From the NCBI RefSeq assembly GCF_000002075.1, contig NW_004797307.1:343992-407991 (forward strand): a DNA stretch of 64,000 bases. The letters run 5' to 3'. The notes beneath the pieces were generated by a model, which ran no database searches, was not told the origin of the DNA, and saw nothing but the letters and a program-made list of their open reading frames with translations. Position numbers and translations under genes: made by a program. Shown here in pieces: positions 24,675 through 36,500 of this stretch. The stretch comes from Aplysia californica. Its lineage: Eukaryota; Mollusca; Gastropoda; Aplysiida; Aplysiidae. Positions within the stretch are counted from its first letter, which is position 1. Each line of letters begins with the position of its first letter.

Positions 24675-24739
24675 CAGAAGAGGCTGTGAAGCAAAACAGT
24701 AGTAGGATTTTTGTTTTATCTCGGCTGTGAGGAGACAGA

Positions 24740-24798
24740 ACTCGGAGAAAGACCGCACATTTTCGGGACTCGGAGAAAGACCGCACATTTTCGGGACT
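24740..24798 (+). repeat. 28-bp perfect tandem duplication in the UBE4A 3' UTR
   Basis: Two identical 28-bp units (24740-24767 and 24768-24795) begin with ACTCGGAGAAAGACC and end with TTTTCGGG. The match runs three bases into a third unit. It starts 65 bases after the stop codon, so it lies in transcribed sequence. Confidence 0.9.
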
Positions 24799-24922
24799 TG
24801 CGAATTATCAGTTTCCTTTTAGAGTGATGGTGACACACAAGTGATAAAGATATTCTCTCGGTTTTAACACACTTTCACAATGTCATTTTAAAAATAGATT
24901 GTTTGTTTTTAGAACACATTAA

Positions 24923-25068
24923 CACTTTGCAGTCATGCAGCAAGCAGTGCTAAATACCTCATCTGGTCACCCAGCCAGGAGAACGACTACAACGGACTTC
25001 TCAGGCCTGAGGTGACCAGAACGGATAATTTTCACCAGCACTTTATCTCGTCAAGTGACTGCAAAATG
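24923..25068. mobile_element. piggyBac-type MITE with TTAA flanks
   Basis: The inverted ends are CACTTTGCAGTCA on the left and CATTTTGCAGTCA from the reverse-complemented right end. TTAA lies at both flanks (24919-24922 and 25069-25072). It is 146 bp, non-coding, and probably inside the UBE4A 3' UTR. Confidence 0.75.
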
Positions 25069-25072
25069 TTAA

Positions 25073-26175
25073 CCCTTACAGCACCGGGATGTTTTTAGCC
25101 CCCACTTCCCTCTGGCCCAGGTAATACTGGAGTCCATGACTCCTCGGGTCCAGACAACACTGATTGTGTCAGTAATTTTTTTCAGACTTTAAGAAACTTT
25201 CTATACTGCTCTTGGTTGAAATTTTAAAAGATAACATGTAGAATATTATTTTTTAGAAACTGTCAGATTGTTGTAAAAAATATTCCAGCTAGGTTTGAGT
25301 TGGCTCCTGAAGGCCCAGTTACACGTAACGATAAATTGTACAAAAACTGGACGATATAGCGATCATACGATAAAACGTTAGGTGTAACCACAAAATTGTA
25401 CAAAATTTGGAGGATTGACCAATGGTTTGGAGACTCGGTCGAGAAATCAAGCACTGCTTGATATTTTCCGTGCAATCACGGTCTTATTTGAGGGAGACGC
25501 GCACTGACATAGATTCACTTTGAAATTTGCCGCCGTGCAGAACTAGACTCTGGGCTCAAAATTTTTTAAATAATTATTGTAGGTAAAAACTGATTTCATA
25601 TTCGGAATCAGCGTCTCAAAATAAGCAAAGTTGCTCGTGAGGAACCTGATTTGGTGTGTTATTATATATATATATATATATATATTTTAGCAATTTCATT
25701 ATTTAGTTGATCATCTAGGGTGAAGCTGTGCATCAAGGTCACTCGGTGCGTTGCACATCTGCAGTCAAGTCTCAGCTTCCAGTTCTACACACAACACAGT
25801 AGACCTACAGTATGGCCGCCCGTTTCTAAAGACACTGTTCTGCTTAATCAAAATGTACAGGGGAAGGGGGGCTCTCGTGATCTAGAGGTACAATGTTCGC
25901 CTTTCATTCATTAGGTTCAGAGCTCGAAACCTTCACATAGAGAGCAGGCAAATCGCTGTCATTGCAAAGAGCAGGGCGGTTTTATGACGAAGAATCTCCT
26001 CATTCAAAAGAAAACTTAGTGATAGATTGGAACGTGTAAACAGACAACAGAGTTCGATAAAACGGACAGTTCTCTCATACGACGAATCTGATACAATATA
26101 TCGTTGCGTGTAAGCGGGGCTTGAGAGGGAAGGAGTACTTGTGAGGGAAATATACATGACTGGGGCTGTAAAGGG
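25073..26175. mobile_element. Second piggyBac-type element sharing a TTAA, host of a nested insertion
   Basis: The left end after TTAA (25069-25072) is CCCTTACAGCACC. The right end reverse-complements to CCCTTTACAGCCCC and is flanked by TAAC, one change from TTAA. No transposase is seen. The element 25310-26122 lies inside it. Confidence 0.45.
25310..26122. mobile_element. DNA transposon with ~32-bp inverted repeats, unassigned
   Basis: Left AAGGCCCAGTTACACGTAAC and the reverse complement of the right end, AAGCCCCGCTTACACGCAAC, continue into CGATAAATTGTAC and CGATATATTGTAT. 813 bp, no recognised coding region, and no clear target duplication. Confidence 0.65.
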
Positions 26176-27680
26176 TAACTCATTCGCTACATATTATTTT
26201 CAGCTTGTGGACGAATTTTTTTCGGGAGGGCGAAATGAGATGGTGACTAGTGCGCAGTTCACAGGTCTTTGGGGCCACAAATTCAAATAAATATCAACAT
26301 ATTACACACCAAATTTTGAGTATGGTTTGTAGAATACATCTGTAATGTTCATTTGTGTATTTTTCAACTTTGGGTCCTGTAAGAGGCGATTGTGCAACAC
26401 ACTTTTGCTTGGATGCGGATAAAATTTGAAAATAAAAAATTAATAATCTTTGGTGAAACTCAAAAAATAAATTTGCACCTAGTCAAATGACACATCAAAA
26501 TAGCCATAAATGGATATAGAACTGGAAACTATTTAAAAAATTGCAGTTATTTACATACATTCCATAAAATTTGTACATTTCAATCGTAACATCAGATTTT
26601 GAAAAAAAAATTAAAAATTTTATAATCTTTAAAAAAGGACAAGATGCATTCACAAAAAGAAAAAAACAGTCTTATCTTAAATGGAATTATTCAGAAGTGC
26701 ATTTGGAATAAACCTATACATGTCTTGAGTGGTATTTTTTGGTGTAATTTCACCCATAAATAGTGATCTGGGGGAGAAAAAAAAATATATTGACAATTTA
26801 GATCTAGATCTAGATCTAGCGCTGAAAAATATTGATTTCTCAATCACAGAGCACTGGCAACCTGAGTCCAATAGTATCAATATTCTAAAGAAGATGCCTA
26901 CATTTCTGTAGTGAGCAAAATAATTATAGATTTTATTGTGTAAAAGTACTAAAACTGGTGTCTGTGCTATAATTTGGGCATCGCGATAAAACAAAGTCGC
27001 ATACTTCGAAATTGCATTTAAAAACTGAACCTAAACTTCTGATTTTCGGTGGAAACGCTTGACTTGGAAGTCAACGTTATATACTAACCTTTATTTTAAC
27101 ATGGATATGTGGATTGGGATAAAATCTAAGCTAGAATTATAGGTCGGTTCTCGAGCCCTTGGGGGCGGTTTGCCGTAGCGAAGTCACTTTCGCCATGTCA
27201 CTGCCTCCGGCTCGGCGTAGCGAATGAATTTATAAAAACAGCGCTTATCTGAGTCAACCTTTTAGCTTGAGCAAAAGGGTAAATGGTCTCAATAATTGAA
27301 TTTTTAGACCGTAATACAAAGCCCTGCTATATATTTAAATTCAGTGAAAACCTGAAATGCATAACAGGTATTCCTACCACTCCAATATCAAGATACCTGG
27401 AAAAAAACTGACATTAGCATTTGTGTTATGACCATGTGGTATGTTGTAGTTTATGAATGCATGTAAAGCATATGTGTGCTTTTAGTTTGGTTTTGTGCCG
27501 TTGTGTCTGTGTGTGAGTTTATATATGCTTGTTTGTGCTCGGGTGAGGACGCTGCAGCTACTTGCTCATTTTGGTTATTTTGGTGTTCTTGTGTGTGCTT
27601 GTGTGTGTGTGTGTGTGTATGTGTTTGTTTGTTTGTGTGTGTGTCTGTGTGTGAATGTGTATGTGTGGGTGCATGTGTGT

Positions 27681-27737
<57 letters not shown>

Positions 27738-28194
27738 GATTGAGAATGTTGAAGACTGTGCAAGGAAAGAATATTAGTGACCTGTATGTTCATGTGATTT
27801 CATGCAAAGATATTTGGCGAGACATAATACATGTTACTAAATTAATTGTTGAATGTAGAGCTCACCCTGTTGTGCTTTTAAGTGGAATCATACAGCATGT
27901 TTTGAGATGTGCTTAGATGTGATTTTATTTCTACAGCAAATTAGTGTCTGTTATTGTGTATGCAACACTTCGGACAATTGTTTGGGTGATATTTTTTTCT
28001 TTTCAGAAGGCAATAAAATAGGATTTCTTTTCCAAAATGACTTGAATTATTGCTTTCAAATTGTTTTATGTTGTTACTTGAACATAAAACAATGGTTAGC
28101 ACTAACCTTCTGTCTGCCTGCGCCTACAACAGGGGTTAGCCAAACCTGTTTCCATCTGGATGGTGATCCTTTCCTCAACGATGGGGCCCCGATG
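26176..28194. other. Intergenic, AT-rich, nothing recognised except a (TG)n tract
   Basis: It contains short AGATCT repeats (26801-26819) and a (TG)n microsatellite at about 27596-27731. Open frames are short and featureless. Confidence 0.6.
27596..27731. repeat. (TG)n microsatellite
   Basis: TG repeats with a few interruptions; the last about 50 bp are pure. Confidence 0.95.
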
Positions 28195-28435
28195 TGTTGG
28201 AATCTCACACGTTACACAGAAACAAACCAAGGCTCTAACTAGCCTTTTCCCCACCCGAACTCTCAGCAGGCCTCCTCTGCCTTGCTACAGCTCTCCCCTC
28301 TAAAGTCTAACCTGTAGTAACCCAGACTGCTTTTATAAACTTGCAAACAATACAACTGAACTGAGACTCACACTTTACTCACTTTCACACTTTCAGCCAA
28401 ACAATACAATAGGCTAGGCCTAACCCCCTGCCACA
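28195..28435 (-). mobile_element. Possible solo LTR fossil
   Basis: On the - strand the block begins TGTGGCAGGGGGTTAGG and contains a TTTATAAAAG box. It ends in CCAACA, followed by CATCGGGGCCCC. TG...CA ends and a central TATA-like box are LTR-like. No second LTR or gene remains nearby. Tentative. Confidence 0.35.
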
Positions 28436-30170
28436 ATCAAAAACAACCGAATAGACCACATTTTACATAACATTATTGTAGCCCTGAGATGGAATTTTAT
28501 CTGAGGACCTGTAGGCTTATGTTTGAACCCTTTTTAGATCTCTCCTCTGTACTTCAATGTTTTGTCTCAATACTGTAGGTCTATATGTCGAGTGATCACC
28601 ACCTTGGCTTTCCCTAACTGTTTTGCAACTCTTGAAGATTCTTTCTAAATGTCATACTTTTTACTTCACTCTATGTTTGTAAGTTTTAATGTCTCAGAAA
28701 ATGCAGATGTGAATCATGTGTATTGAACAAGGCAGTTGCAAAGACCCTAAACTCATTTGAGTTGAAGCGCAATAGAAGGCAGCTTAAGGTGCTGCCTAAC
28801 TTGAAAGATCTCAATTTTAAAAGAAGGGGGCTGAAAGTGAACAAATACTATGTAAACAAGAGAAATGGTAAACGTAGGTCATGCTGGAAAAGGACTTTGT
28901 TAAAGAAAATGTTCCTGAAAAATGTGGCTGAGGACTGTCAAAAATGAAGATGTAGGCAGGACGTCTCTGAACTATTGGAAACATGGCACTGGAAAGAACT
29001 CTTCAATAAGGCTGTCAGGAAAGCTATGTTCTGAAAGGGCTGTGCTGCTCTGAAAAAGAAGAGAATGAACGGATGAATAGAAATGTTCCCCCAACTTTTA
29101 CGTGTTAACGAAATGAAAGAAAAACTTTGTCTCTATGTTTTGTCGACACAGCTTGCAGCATCGATGTGGAATGCACATAATACAATTATTGATAATATCT
29201 CTGTCGGAGTGCTGAACAGGGTGAAGCTTAGGCGAACACTGGGAACCTCTGAAAATGTCTCTGAAGGACTCCAACATAAATACTTCCACATGGGAAAGCA
29301 TGCTCTGACACTGACAGGCCCAGGTGGAGAGTAGCAGTCACAGTGAGCAGCAAATCATATGAGACTTCATGAATAAGAAATCGTGAAACCAAGTGAAAGG
29401 CCTGGAAGCTGCACGCATCCACAAGTGAAAGGGGAGCCTTTAAAATATTTAAATGTTCAAACTGGCAAATTTTTCTCTGCAAGAATTGGTCTCATCAGCC
29501 ACAGCAGAAGTCACAAGTTATCAGTCACAGCAGAAGTCACAAGTCATCAGCCACAGCAGAAGTCACAAGTCATCTCAACCTTTAATTCTTCTAATTCTTC
29601 TATTTTGCTGGAGCAACATTTTCCATTGTGCATATATTGGTCATCGTCAGACACTATTTTTATTATTATTGTTATTATTATTATTATTTGCACTCACTGG
29701 AACCACAGCAAGTAACTTGGTCTAATTTACTGTAGTTCTTATATTTTGGTGGTTTTTATTTAGACGTCCATTGTTTGAAATTTCATCTGTTACAATTCAT
29801 TTACTTTTCAGTCTTACTAGCATACACCTCTCCTCTTTGACAAAAAAACACACCGCAATTTGCCTTGGAGGGACTCTGAGCATTCTGCTTGCTGAGAACA
29901 AATAAAAATGTGCCAAAACAACTATTCAAATTTTCATCTATGACTATACTTAGGTCTTTCAGCAATGATCCTCTTTTAACAACATTGTGATGATATAGCA
30001 TGAGTTTATAGCCGCTTTTAACATTAAGTTATTATGTAGGACCTCTGATTTAACATCCATCTCTGGGAACCAAACCAAGTACAAGGATAGCCACAGAAAA
30101 GCCCTGAACAATTTAAATTCTAAAATGTCTTGTTAGGAATTCAAACTGGGGTGACGCATAGCCCAGGGAA
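28436..30170. other. Intergenic, no recognised gene
   Basis: The basic open frame at 28723-28947 (74 codons, Lys/Arg-rich) has no recognisable motif or family. A 26-bp tandem repeat lies at 29494-29571 and a short (TTA)n run near 29655. Confidence 0.5.
29494..29571. repeat. 26-bp minisatellite, three units
   Basis: Units at 29494-29519, 29520-29545 and 29546-29571, each ATCAGYCACAGCAGAAGTCA plus ACAAGT-type end, with one or two differences. Confidence 0.9.
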
Positions 30171-30175
30171 ATGCT

Positions 30176-30520
30176 GAATGTGGCCTAGTGGTTAGGCTCT
30201 CACAACTATAAGGTCATGGGTTCGAATCCCATCAAGGGCCTGACGTTGTTTCCTTGGGAAAGGCACTTTACTTGAACTTTCCTCACTTCACCCTGGTGGG
30301 AATGGGTACCCAGCTATAGACAGTTAAAGATCTTGTCAGATTGTTAGTTTTGAGTGTTTAATTAGCTGCTTGCACCGTATGCTTCCTGGGAAGCTGAGAA
30401 TGTTTCTGAGTGTTCTCTGGTCTGCAGGGATAATAACGTATTGTATAAAGTGCATAGAATTTGCTGTCGAGCAGGGTATGCGCTATACAAATGCTGTTTA
30501 TTGGTATTATTATTATTACT
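30176..30520 (+). repeat. tRNA-derived SINE (family 1), best-preserved copy
   Basis: Box A TGGCCTAGTGGTTAGGCT and a perfect box B GGTTCGAATCC (30219-30229) are followed by the body GGGAAAGGCACTTTAC, GGAATGGGTACCCAGC and the 3' end GCGCTATACAAATGC with a (TAT)n tail. Related copies are at 18497 and 49101. Confidence 0.88.
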
Positions 30521-30561
30521 TTGTTGCAACAGAGATTTTTTTCTTATAACAAAGGCTGAAC

Positions 30562-30785
30562 ACCAATATCTATGATAGTGAAGTGGATAAGGTGCTTCGC
30601 TGTCACATGCAGGAGATCTGAGTTCAATTTACGAGTGGGAAGTATTTTGATCTAGTATCTCAGTCTTTCTACTGGAATGTTGTATCCCTCTCAGCCTGGT
30701 TTGGCTCTGACAGGCAGGGTTGGAAGCCGGTCTCCTTAATGATCTAAATAGTGTTGATGAGGCCATAAAAACACCTACATCTTTT
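30562..30785 (+). repeat. tRNA-derived SINE (family 2)
   Basis: GATAGTGAAGTGGATAAGGT is box A-like and GATCTGAGTTCAATTTACG holds a box B-like GTTCAA. The body has TTGTATCCCTCTCAGCC and CTCTGACAGGCAGG. Shares its layout with 17203 and 43585 (both -). Confidence 0.65.
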
Positions 30786-31066
30786 TTTAAAAAAAAGATG
30801 AAGTGGACCATGGACAATATGTGTTTGTACATGTACTGAGACTGAATGTGTGTGTGTGAGTGTGTTTGCATGCGTGTGAGTGTGTGCATGCGCATGAATG
30901 AGTGAATGTGTCTTTCAGTCATAAGTAGGTGTGTATATGTGAGTGTATGTACGTGAATGAGTGCAATATGTCTGTCTGCCAGCTCACACACCGCTGACTT
31001 GGCATATTATGAATTTACACGAAAGCATTCAAAAAGTAAGAGTTATGTAATATTTGCTCAAACTTC

Positions 31067-33190
31067 TTTATTATAGAAATATAAATTCTGTACAAGTGAA
31101 AAACTGTCATCACCTTGTTGTTCACAACTCTATAAATTATGTATTGGTATATATATATTATAGAGTAAAACCATTGGTTGTGAGGGAGGCCAGGGCTACC
31201 TGAAGCCACTGAGCTTGCATTGATCGTTACTGAGCAGCAACAAGAAGTACATTGTCTTGACAGCAACTATAGCACTGTGTACATGAAAGCAAAGAAACGC
31301 AATGTTTAGAAGCACAAGGCTGCGATGTGGGTGAAGGGATTGGGGACAACCAACAACAAAAAACCAAAGTCGCATCGCTCTACGGTGCATTTCATCGCTC
31401 AGCGATTCATTCGGAAAAACAAAAGTATGACAATGGCATTAATAAACATATTTGTCATGTTGGGCAAAAAGCCTATGTTAATAATAATATGCTACATGTT
31501 AAGTGTCTACTAAGTTATTTCATGTTTTTTTTTCCAATGTAGTGAAAATCAGCACCAGTAATGCAGAGATATGGATGAGGATGAAAACTCGTCAAGGCAT
31601 CACTGACAAAAGAGAGTCATGTGGATAATTTTATCAGGATTAATTTTGTTGGGGTGATTTAAAGATTACAATAACGTTCATTTCTTTTTCGTTACAAGCA
31701 TAAAATCACCACCAGAACAGCTATGAATTTTTCAGAAATTTTGTTGGGACATTTATGCTTTCTGAAATTTTAAAGCTACTGAAGAGTTACAAAATGTACA
31801 GTATAGTCAATATATTGTTAAAACGAAATTTCAAAACAGAAAACTGGTAATATCAGTTGACGTGTTGTCTGTCTGTCATAGTAATAATAATTCAGATAGA
31901 TTTAAAGGCACAACCCAACTTGATATATATTCATTTCACAATATGGACAACAATTTAAAAAAAGTATATTTTTAAATTACTGGTTACTGGGCAATGGTAA
32001 TGTATGTACAACATATTTTGAAAGAAGTATATAGTTTCCACACAAACGAATGAAGGCAATATATGTGTTTCTGAAGGTGCCTTATCAATAGCTCATTATG
32101 ATTATAATGATCACTCTACACTTGCCTTTGGATTTACTTTCCTTCTGCATTTTGTTAGGTTTTCAACGTAAATCTGTCAACCAAGGGCAAAAAAGATTTT
32201 AGAAAAGATCAGTTGACTTTTTCAAAATGTTGCAACTTCTTCAAATTTTTCAGCTATATGTGTATTTCCAGGCTGTGTGAATTCTTAATAAAACTAAAAA
32301 GTGACATCTTTTTCTTCCTTGACATTTCAGACATAAGTCACCCTGCAAGACAAATATTCATCCACTTTCAATTAAAAGATCTTAATTAAGTAGTAAAAGC
32401 TTAGTGAATTTATAATTTTAAAGGCCCTGGAAGGAGGCGGAGTATAGTATAATACATGTTAAGGACACTTTGTCATTGCTACAAGAAACTCACATGATCA
32501 TGATTACAACTTGAATGCAATATAGAGAGTATAGATCAAATACTGGATGGTCTTTAAGTAAGTTTTGAAAGGCCAACATAGTTTTAAGAGAGCTTTGTCA
32601 ACATTGCTAACATACAAAAAAAATTGGCAGCATTTTAGAGCAATTTATAGAGCTTTGCTTTGAATTGTGTAGAACATTGTGCAAAAGATTTGCCTAGAAA
32701 TGTCTCCTGACAAGTCGGTTTAGAAAATCAAATTTTATCTGAGGACTGGATCAAACTTCAGATTCATACAAAGGTCAGATAAAAGTGAATACTACTTTAG
32801 ATAAAGAGTGAAAACTTGAATTTCAAAATAATATTTCCATAATACTTATAGTCCCCCTTATTGTGAGTGAAAAATCTTAAATTCTCAGCTTTCAATTTTA
32901 CTAAACCTCAGGGCTAAATTTAAAATACATTTATCTCTTAATGTTTCCAGAAAATGATTGTGAGACTACCTATTTAGTGTCATTTACTAACAGTAACAGG
33001 AACATTATTTCAAAGGATAACCTTTTGTTGTGTACCTTTGCAACATCGAAATTTGGACAGGAAATATATTTTATCCTTTCGCTTTTGTGCATCATACCAG
33101 TGGCATTGTTTTATGTCTTAAGCACTGGTTGGTTTCATAAAACAATGTGTCCAACAGGAATCACTTTAACTTGTTCAACATTGAGACAAA
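31067..33190 (-). other. Probable 3' UTR of the ABCA gene with AATAAA
   Basis: No coding signal follows the stop on the - strand. The interval is AT-rich and free of recognised mobile elements, unlike the DNA to its left. An AATAAA on the - strand lies at 31072-31067. A UTR of about 2.1 kb is plausible but transcript data would decide. Confidence 0.4.
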
Positions 33191-33520
33191 TCATAACCGA
33201 GTCTGAATATGATCTGGGGCATCAGTGTTTTGTCTACTACCAATAATTATGTTTGATGAGTAGTTTCCCGCCTGTGGATTATATAAGATTTGTTGAGGCG
33301 CATGTGGTTGGGGCTGTGGCTGGGACTGTGGCTCGTCAGGAACAAATTGAGGGTTAATGAATACAGGCAATTCCTTGGATTTGGGAATGTCTGAGGAAGG
33401 TGGTGAAGAGGACGACGAAATACTTCCATGTGGAGTGTCTGAGCGACCGTCTGTGCTGGCACTGCTTGATGAACTGCCGCTGTAACTGTCTCGCTGCTCC
33501 TGAGCAAAACTGATGAATAC
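33191..33520 (-). other. Last ABCA exon: low-complexity tail ending QTRL
   Basis: The exon encodes 109 residues plus TGA. It opens with [11 protein letters not shown], the counterpart of the VFVNFA motif of ABCA1/4/7/12. A Ser-rich block ([20 protein letters not shown]) and a Pro/Gln block ([13 protein letters not shown]) follow. The last four residues are QTRL, which fits a class I PDZ ligand (S/T-x-hydrophobic). Confidence 0.88.
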
Positions 33521-36500
33521 CTGGATAGCCGAGGTGGGGATGAAAAGTTTTTGAGTTCAGTAACAGTTTACATCAAGCCAGCTCTATAACGCCCAATTTC
33601 AAGAGTAACACATCAGGAGAATAACAGAAATAACACAAAGAGAATTAACAAAATAGTTCACAATGCCCACTGATTGCCCATAGAAAAACAAGCTGGTACA
33701 GTAGTTTGCAGCATTATGATTTTTATGCCACTGTCTTTTGTGTGAATACTGAATAGTTGTTATATGTGGAAATTGGGCATCAAAATATTCAATAGCAGAG
33801 GAAGATAAGCCCTCTTGTTAGAAATGAATTACAAATGAGTTTGGCACAAAATCACTCCAAAACAACTTGACTGAGTAAACTGAGAAGTAATATAATGACT
33901 GATCAATACTATGGCAAAAGGAAAAATTCAAAATTTCTACTCTTTATTTCCTGACAGAATGATCATGTTTTTTTTTGAGTTGATGCAACTCCCAAGAAGA
34001 GAGTGAACAGCAGTTTGCAGAGAAGATGATCATGAAGGCAAATAGCATTCTATAAGAGCAATATTCATCTTATGTAATACACAGGTTTGTCAAAATATGG
34101 TTCTCAAACTTAACTCACGAAAACAGTATTGAATTTTGTAAAAGATGAGAGCAAAAAACAAAGGCTCTGTTTCTGTGCAGTTATCATCAATTCAGTAGCC
34201 TGTGTGTTTTTATTATTCTTTTGTCTATTACTTTTACAAACAAATTTAAACAGATTTTAAACTCTTTAAGGACGCATGTTGTGGGGGGTACTTTAAAAAA
34301 GGAGGCAAAGTAATTGCCTTTTTCATATATATTTTCTTATTCAGTTTTCTTAATCAGAAACTTTAAAAAAGCAGGCAACAACGTGCATACTATGAGATAT
34401 GTAAATCTGTTTTTCTGATATGTGAAAATTGGTTCAAAATGTACTGCAACACTGCCTTTGGTCCGCTGCTTGTCGGACATATGGTGTCCGCTACGTCCTC
34501 AAGGAATTAATCTATAAAACAAAAAAGTATCCTATATCAGCTAGGGACTTACAGAGTCAAGGGTTGTCTGAGACAAAGAGTAGTACTCAATGACCCCATC
34601 TCGCTGCGATGATTGGAGCAGAGCTATGATATCTGCCACCTTAGCCGAGTTCTGGGGCACGCGCAGCTCCACACTGTTGTGATGTGCAGCCTGAGAACAA
34701 AACCAAGTGATTACAAAGGGGGATGGGAGAAGTTTGAGTAGGTGTTTATCATTCCTTCTGGCACAATTTCAATTTGCTGTTTGTCAAGATATCAAAATAA
34801 ACATTTATCTCTGATAGGAATTGATCAAGAAGCCTCTAAAGTTTTACAAAATAGTGCAGACTCAGAAATAAGTCTGAACATAAGTCAAGCCACTATTACC
34901 ACATTACTGTGTTTGTACTAGTTTCGTAAAATACCTGCCACACCACGCCACGCCATGTCCCGTCACGCCACACCACACCATCCCATACTACTGTAGTCAA
35001 ATTTTTACCACCTGATCAAATGGCATGAACAGACAAGAGAAGCAGAAGACTCGTTCTTATCATACTGCTCCCACATTTGTATGGAAATAACTCAACTGGG
35101 AAAAGTTTCATATCTCAACTGTACATTTGACCCACCTTGACGACTGACCCTGGAAACTTCTGCTGGAAGAAATTGGAGATATCGTGGCTGGTCGGGTCAG
35201 AAACATGAATGATCACAGTGTACCCATCTCCAAACCTGGGAAGACATGAGATATGTTGAGTCCAAAGTCCAAGCCTCTGGCAATGAACTCTACATGTATC
35301 TGTAACAGTGTGTTTATTTATGGCCTCTGCAGCAGTTCTTTACTTAGCATATCCCATCCAAAGGTCTACTTCTTTACTGTCTTTGATAAAGCTACCTAAA
35401 AAAATTTGTATGCCCGTATTAGCACCAGAGAAATTATTTGGAAAACCTGGTGATAAGGAAACACCAGGATCAAATAGGTTTACTGAGAGTACCTGAGAGG
35501 AGAAATAAATGGAAACTATGATCGCTGATGTCTGTTTCAAATTTGACACTTTATGATAGGACCATTTTAGAGGGAGACTGCTTTAACCGAGGGTGTCAGG
35601 GATATAAGAGATAGTAAAAACAGAAATACTCAACAAAATATCTTACACATTTTAAATTTGAACTCACATCTCAATTTGAAAAACCCATACCCTTACACAA
35701 TACCACAGACAATGTCGGGTCATAAAAATACAGGACTTTTTTTCAAGTCTAATGTGACTATCAATACCCTTAAAATAATAAAAGAAACTAAGGGAAATTT
35801 TAGCAAAATCTGAGTATTGTATTTTTTAAAATGTGACAATAAACAAAAGTAAAAATAATTTCTTCAAGTTTTCAAAGAAGTTAAGTTTTCACAACATGTT
35901 AACAGAAAAGTAAAAAGTGTTTAAACCAATGTACACTGACCCTGGGTGAGACTTACCAAAACTCATTCCCAGACAAGAAACTAATCAGCATAATGCACAT
36001 TTTCAAATAATCAACATCTATACATTGTCATATATAACTTTAATCCCACTAAATGCAAACAGTTATGATGAAGTACAAAACTGCTGGACAAAAGTACCAT
36101 AAAGTAGTGGACATTGCAAGGACTGACCTGTGCTTGAGGTGCTGTGGGCTGCCAATGCACTTGATATTGCCATTGACCATGATGGCAATCTTTGAGCAAA
36201 GGGCGTCACACTCATCCATACTGAAAGTACAGTGAGCATACTCAATGAGTACTGGAACATATTGAAAGTAGAGCAAACCTATACAATTTGTACTTACTAA
36301 AATTAAAATGAATGCACATAAGGTATGTGTAGTGAAAGTATATACAACACACACACAATAGGTAGCGCACTAATGCAGGCTAAAAAATGGTAATTTTTCA
36401 CAATAAAAAGATTTTATACATTTTTATTACCTGAAGTACTTTTATAGATTAAATTATGTTGAGGAGCTAAAATACATGCCTATTCTAGAATGCATTTTAA

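Larger units (their letters stand above)
24675..26291 (+). other. UBE4A: UBE4A 3' UTR (extent uncertain)
   Basis: No open coding region follows the stop codon. The 3' UTR begins here. The first plain AATAAA downstream on the + strand that I noticed is at 26286-26291, with another at 26431-26436. The interval contains a 28-bp tandem duplication and several inverted-repeat elements, so a shorter UTR using a variant signal is equally possible. Confidence 0.3.

Noticed and set aside
28723-28947. Lys/Arg-rich 74-codon frame between the two genes
   Set aside because: AT-rich sequence readily gives such frames; no motif, no conserved context, no neighbouring exon.
30178-30235. tRNA gene on the + strand
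   Set aside because: The perfect box B belongs to a SINE head; the same body follows in two other copies.
32941-33246. 101-codon + strand frame opposite the ABCA last exon
   Set aside because: It lies antisense to the ABCA tail and 3' UTR, with no domain and no splice support.
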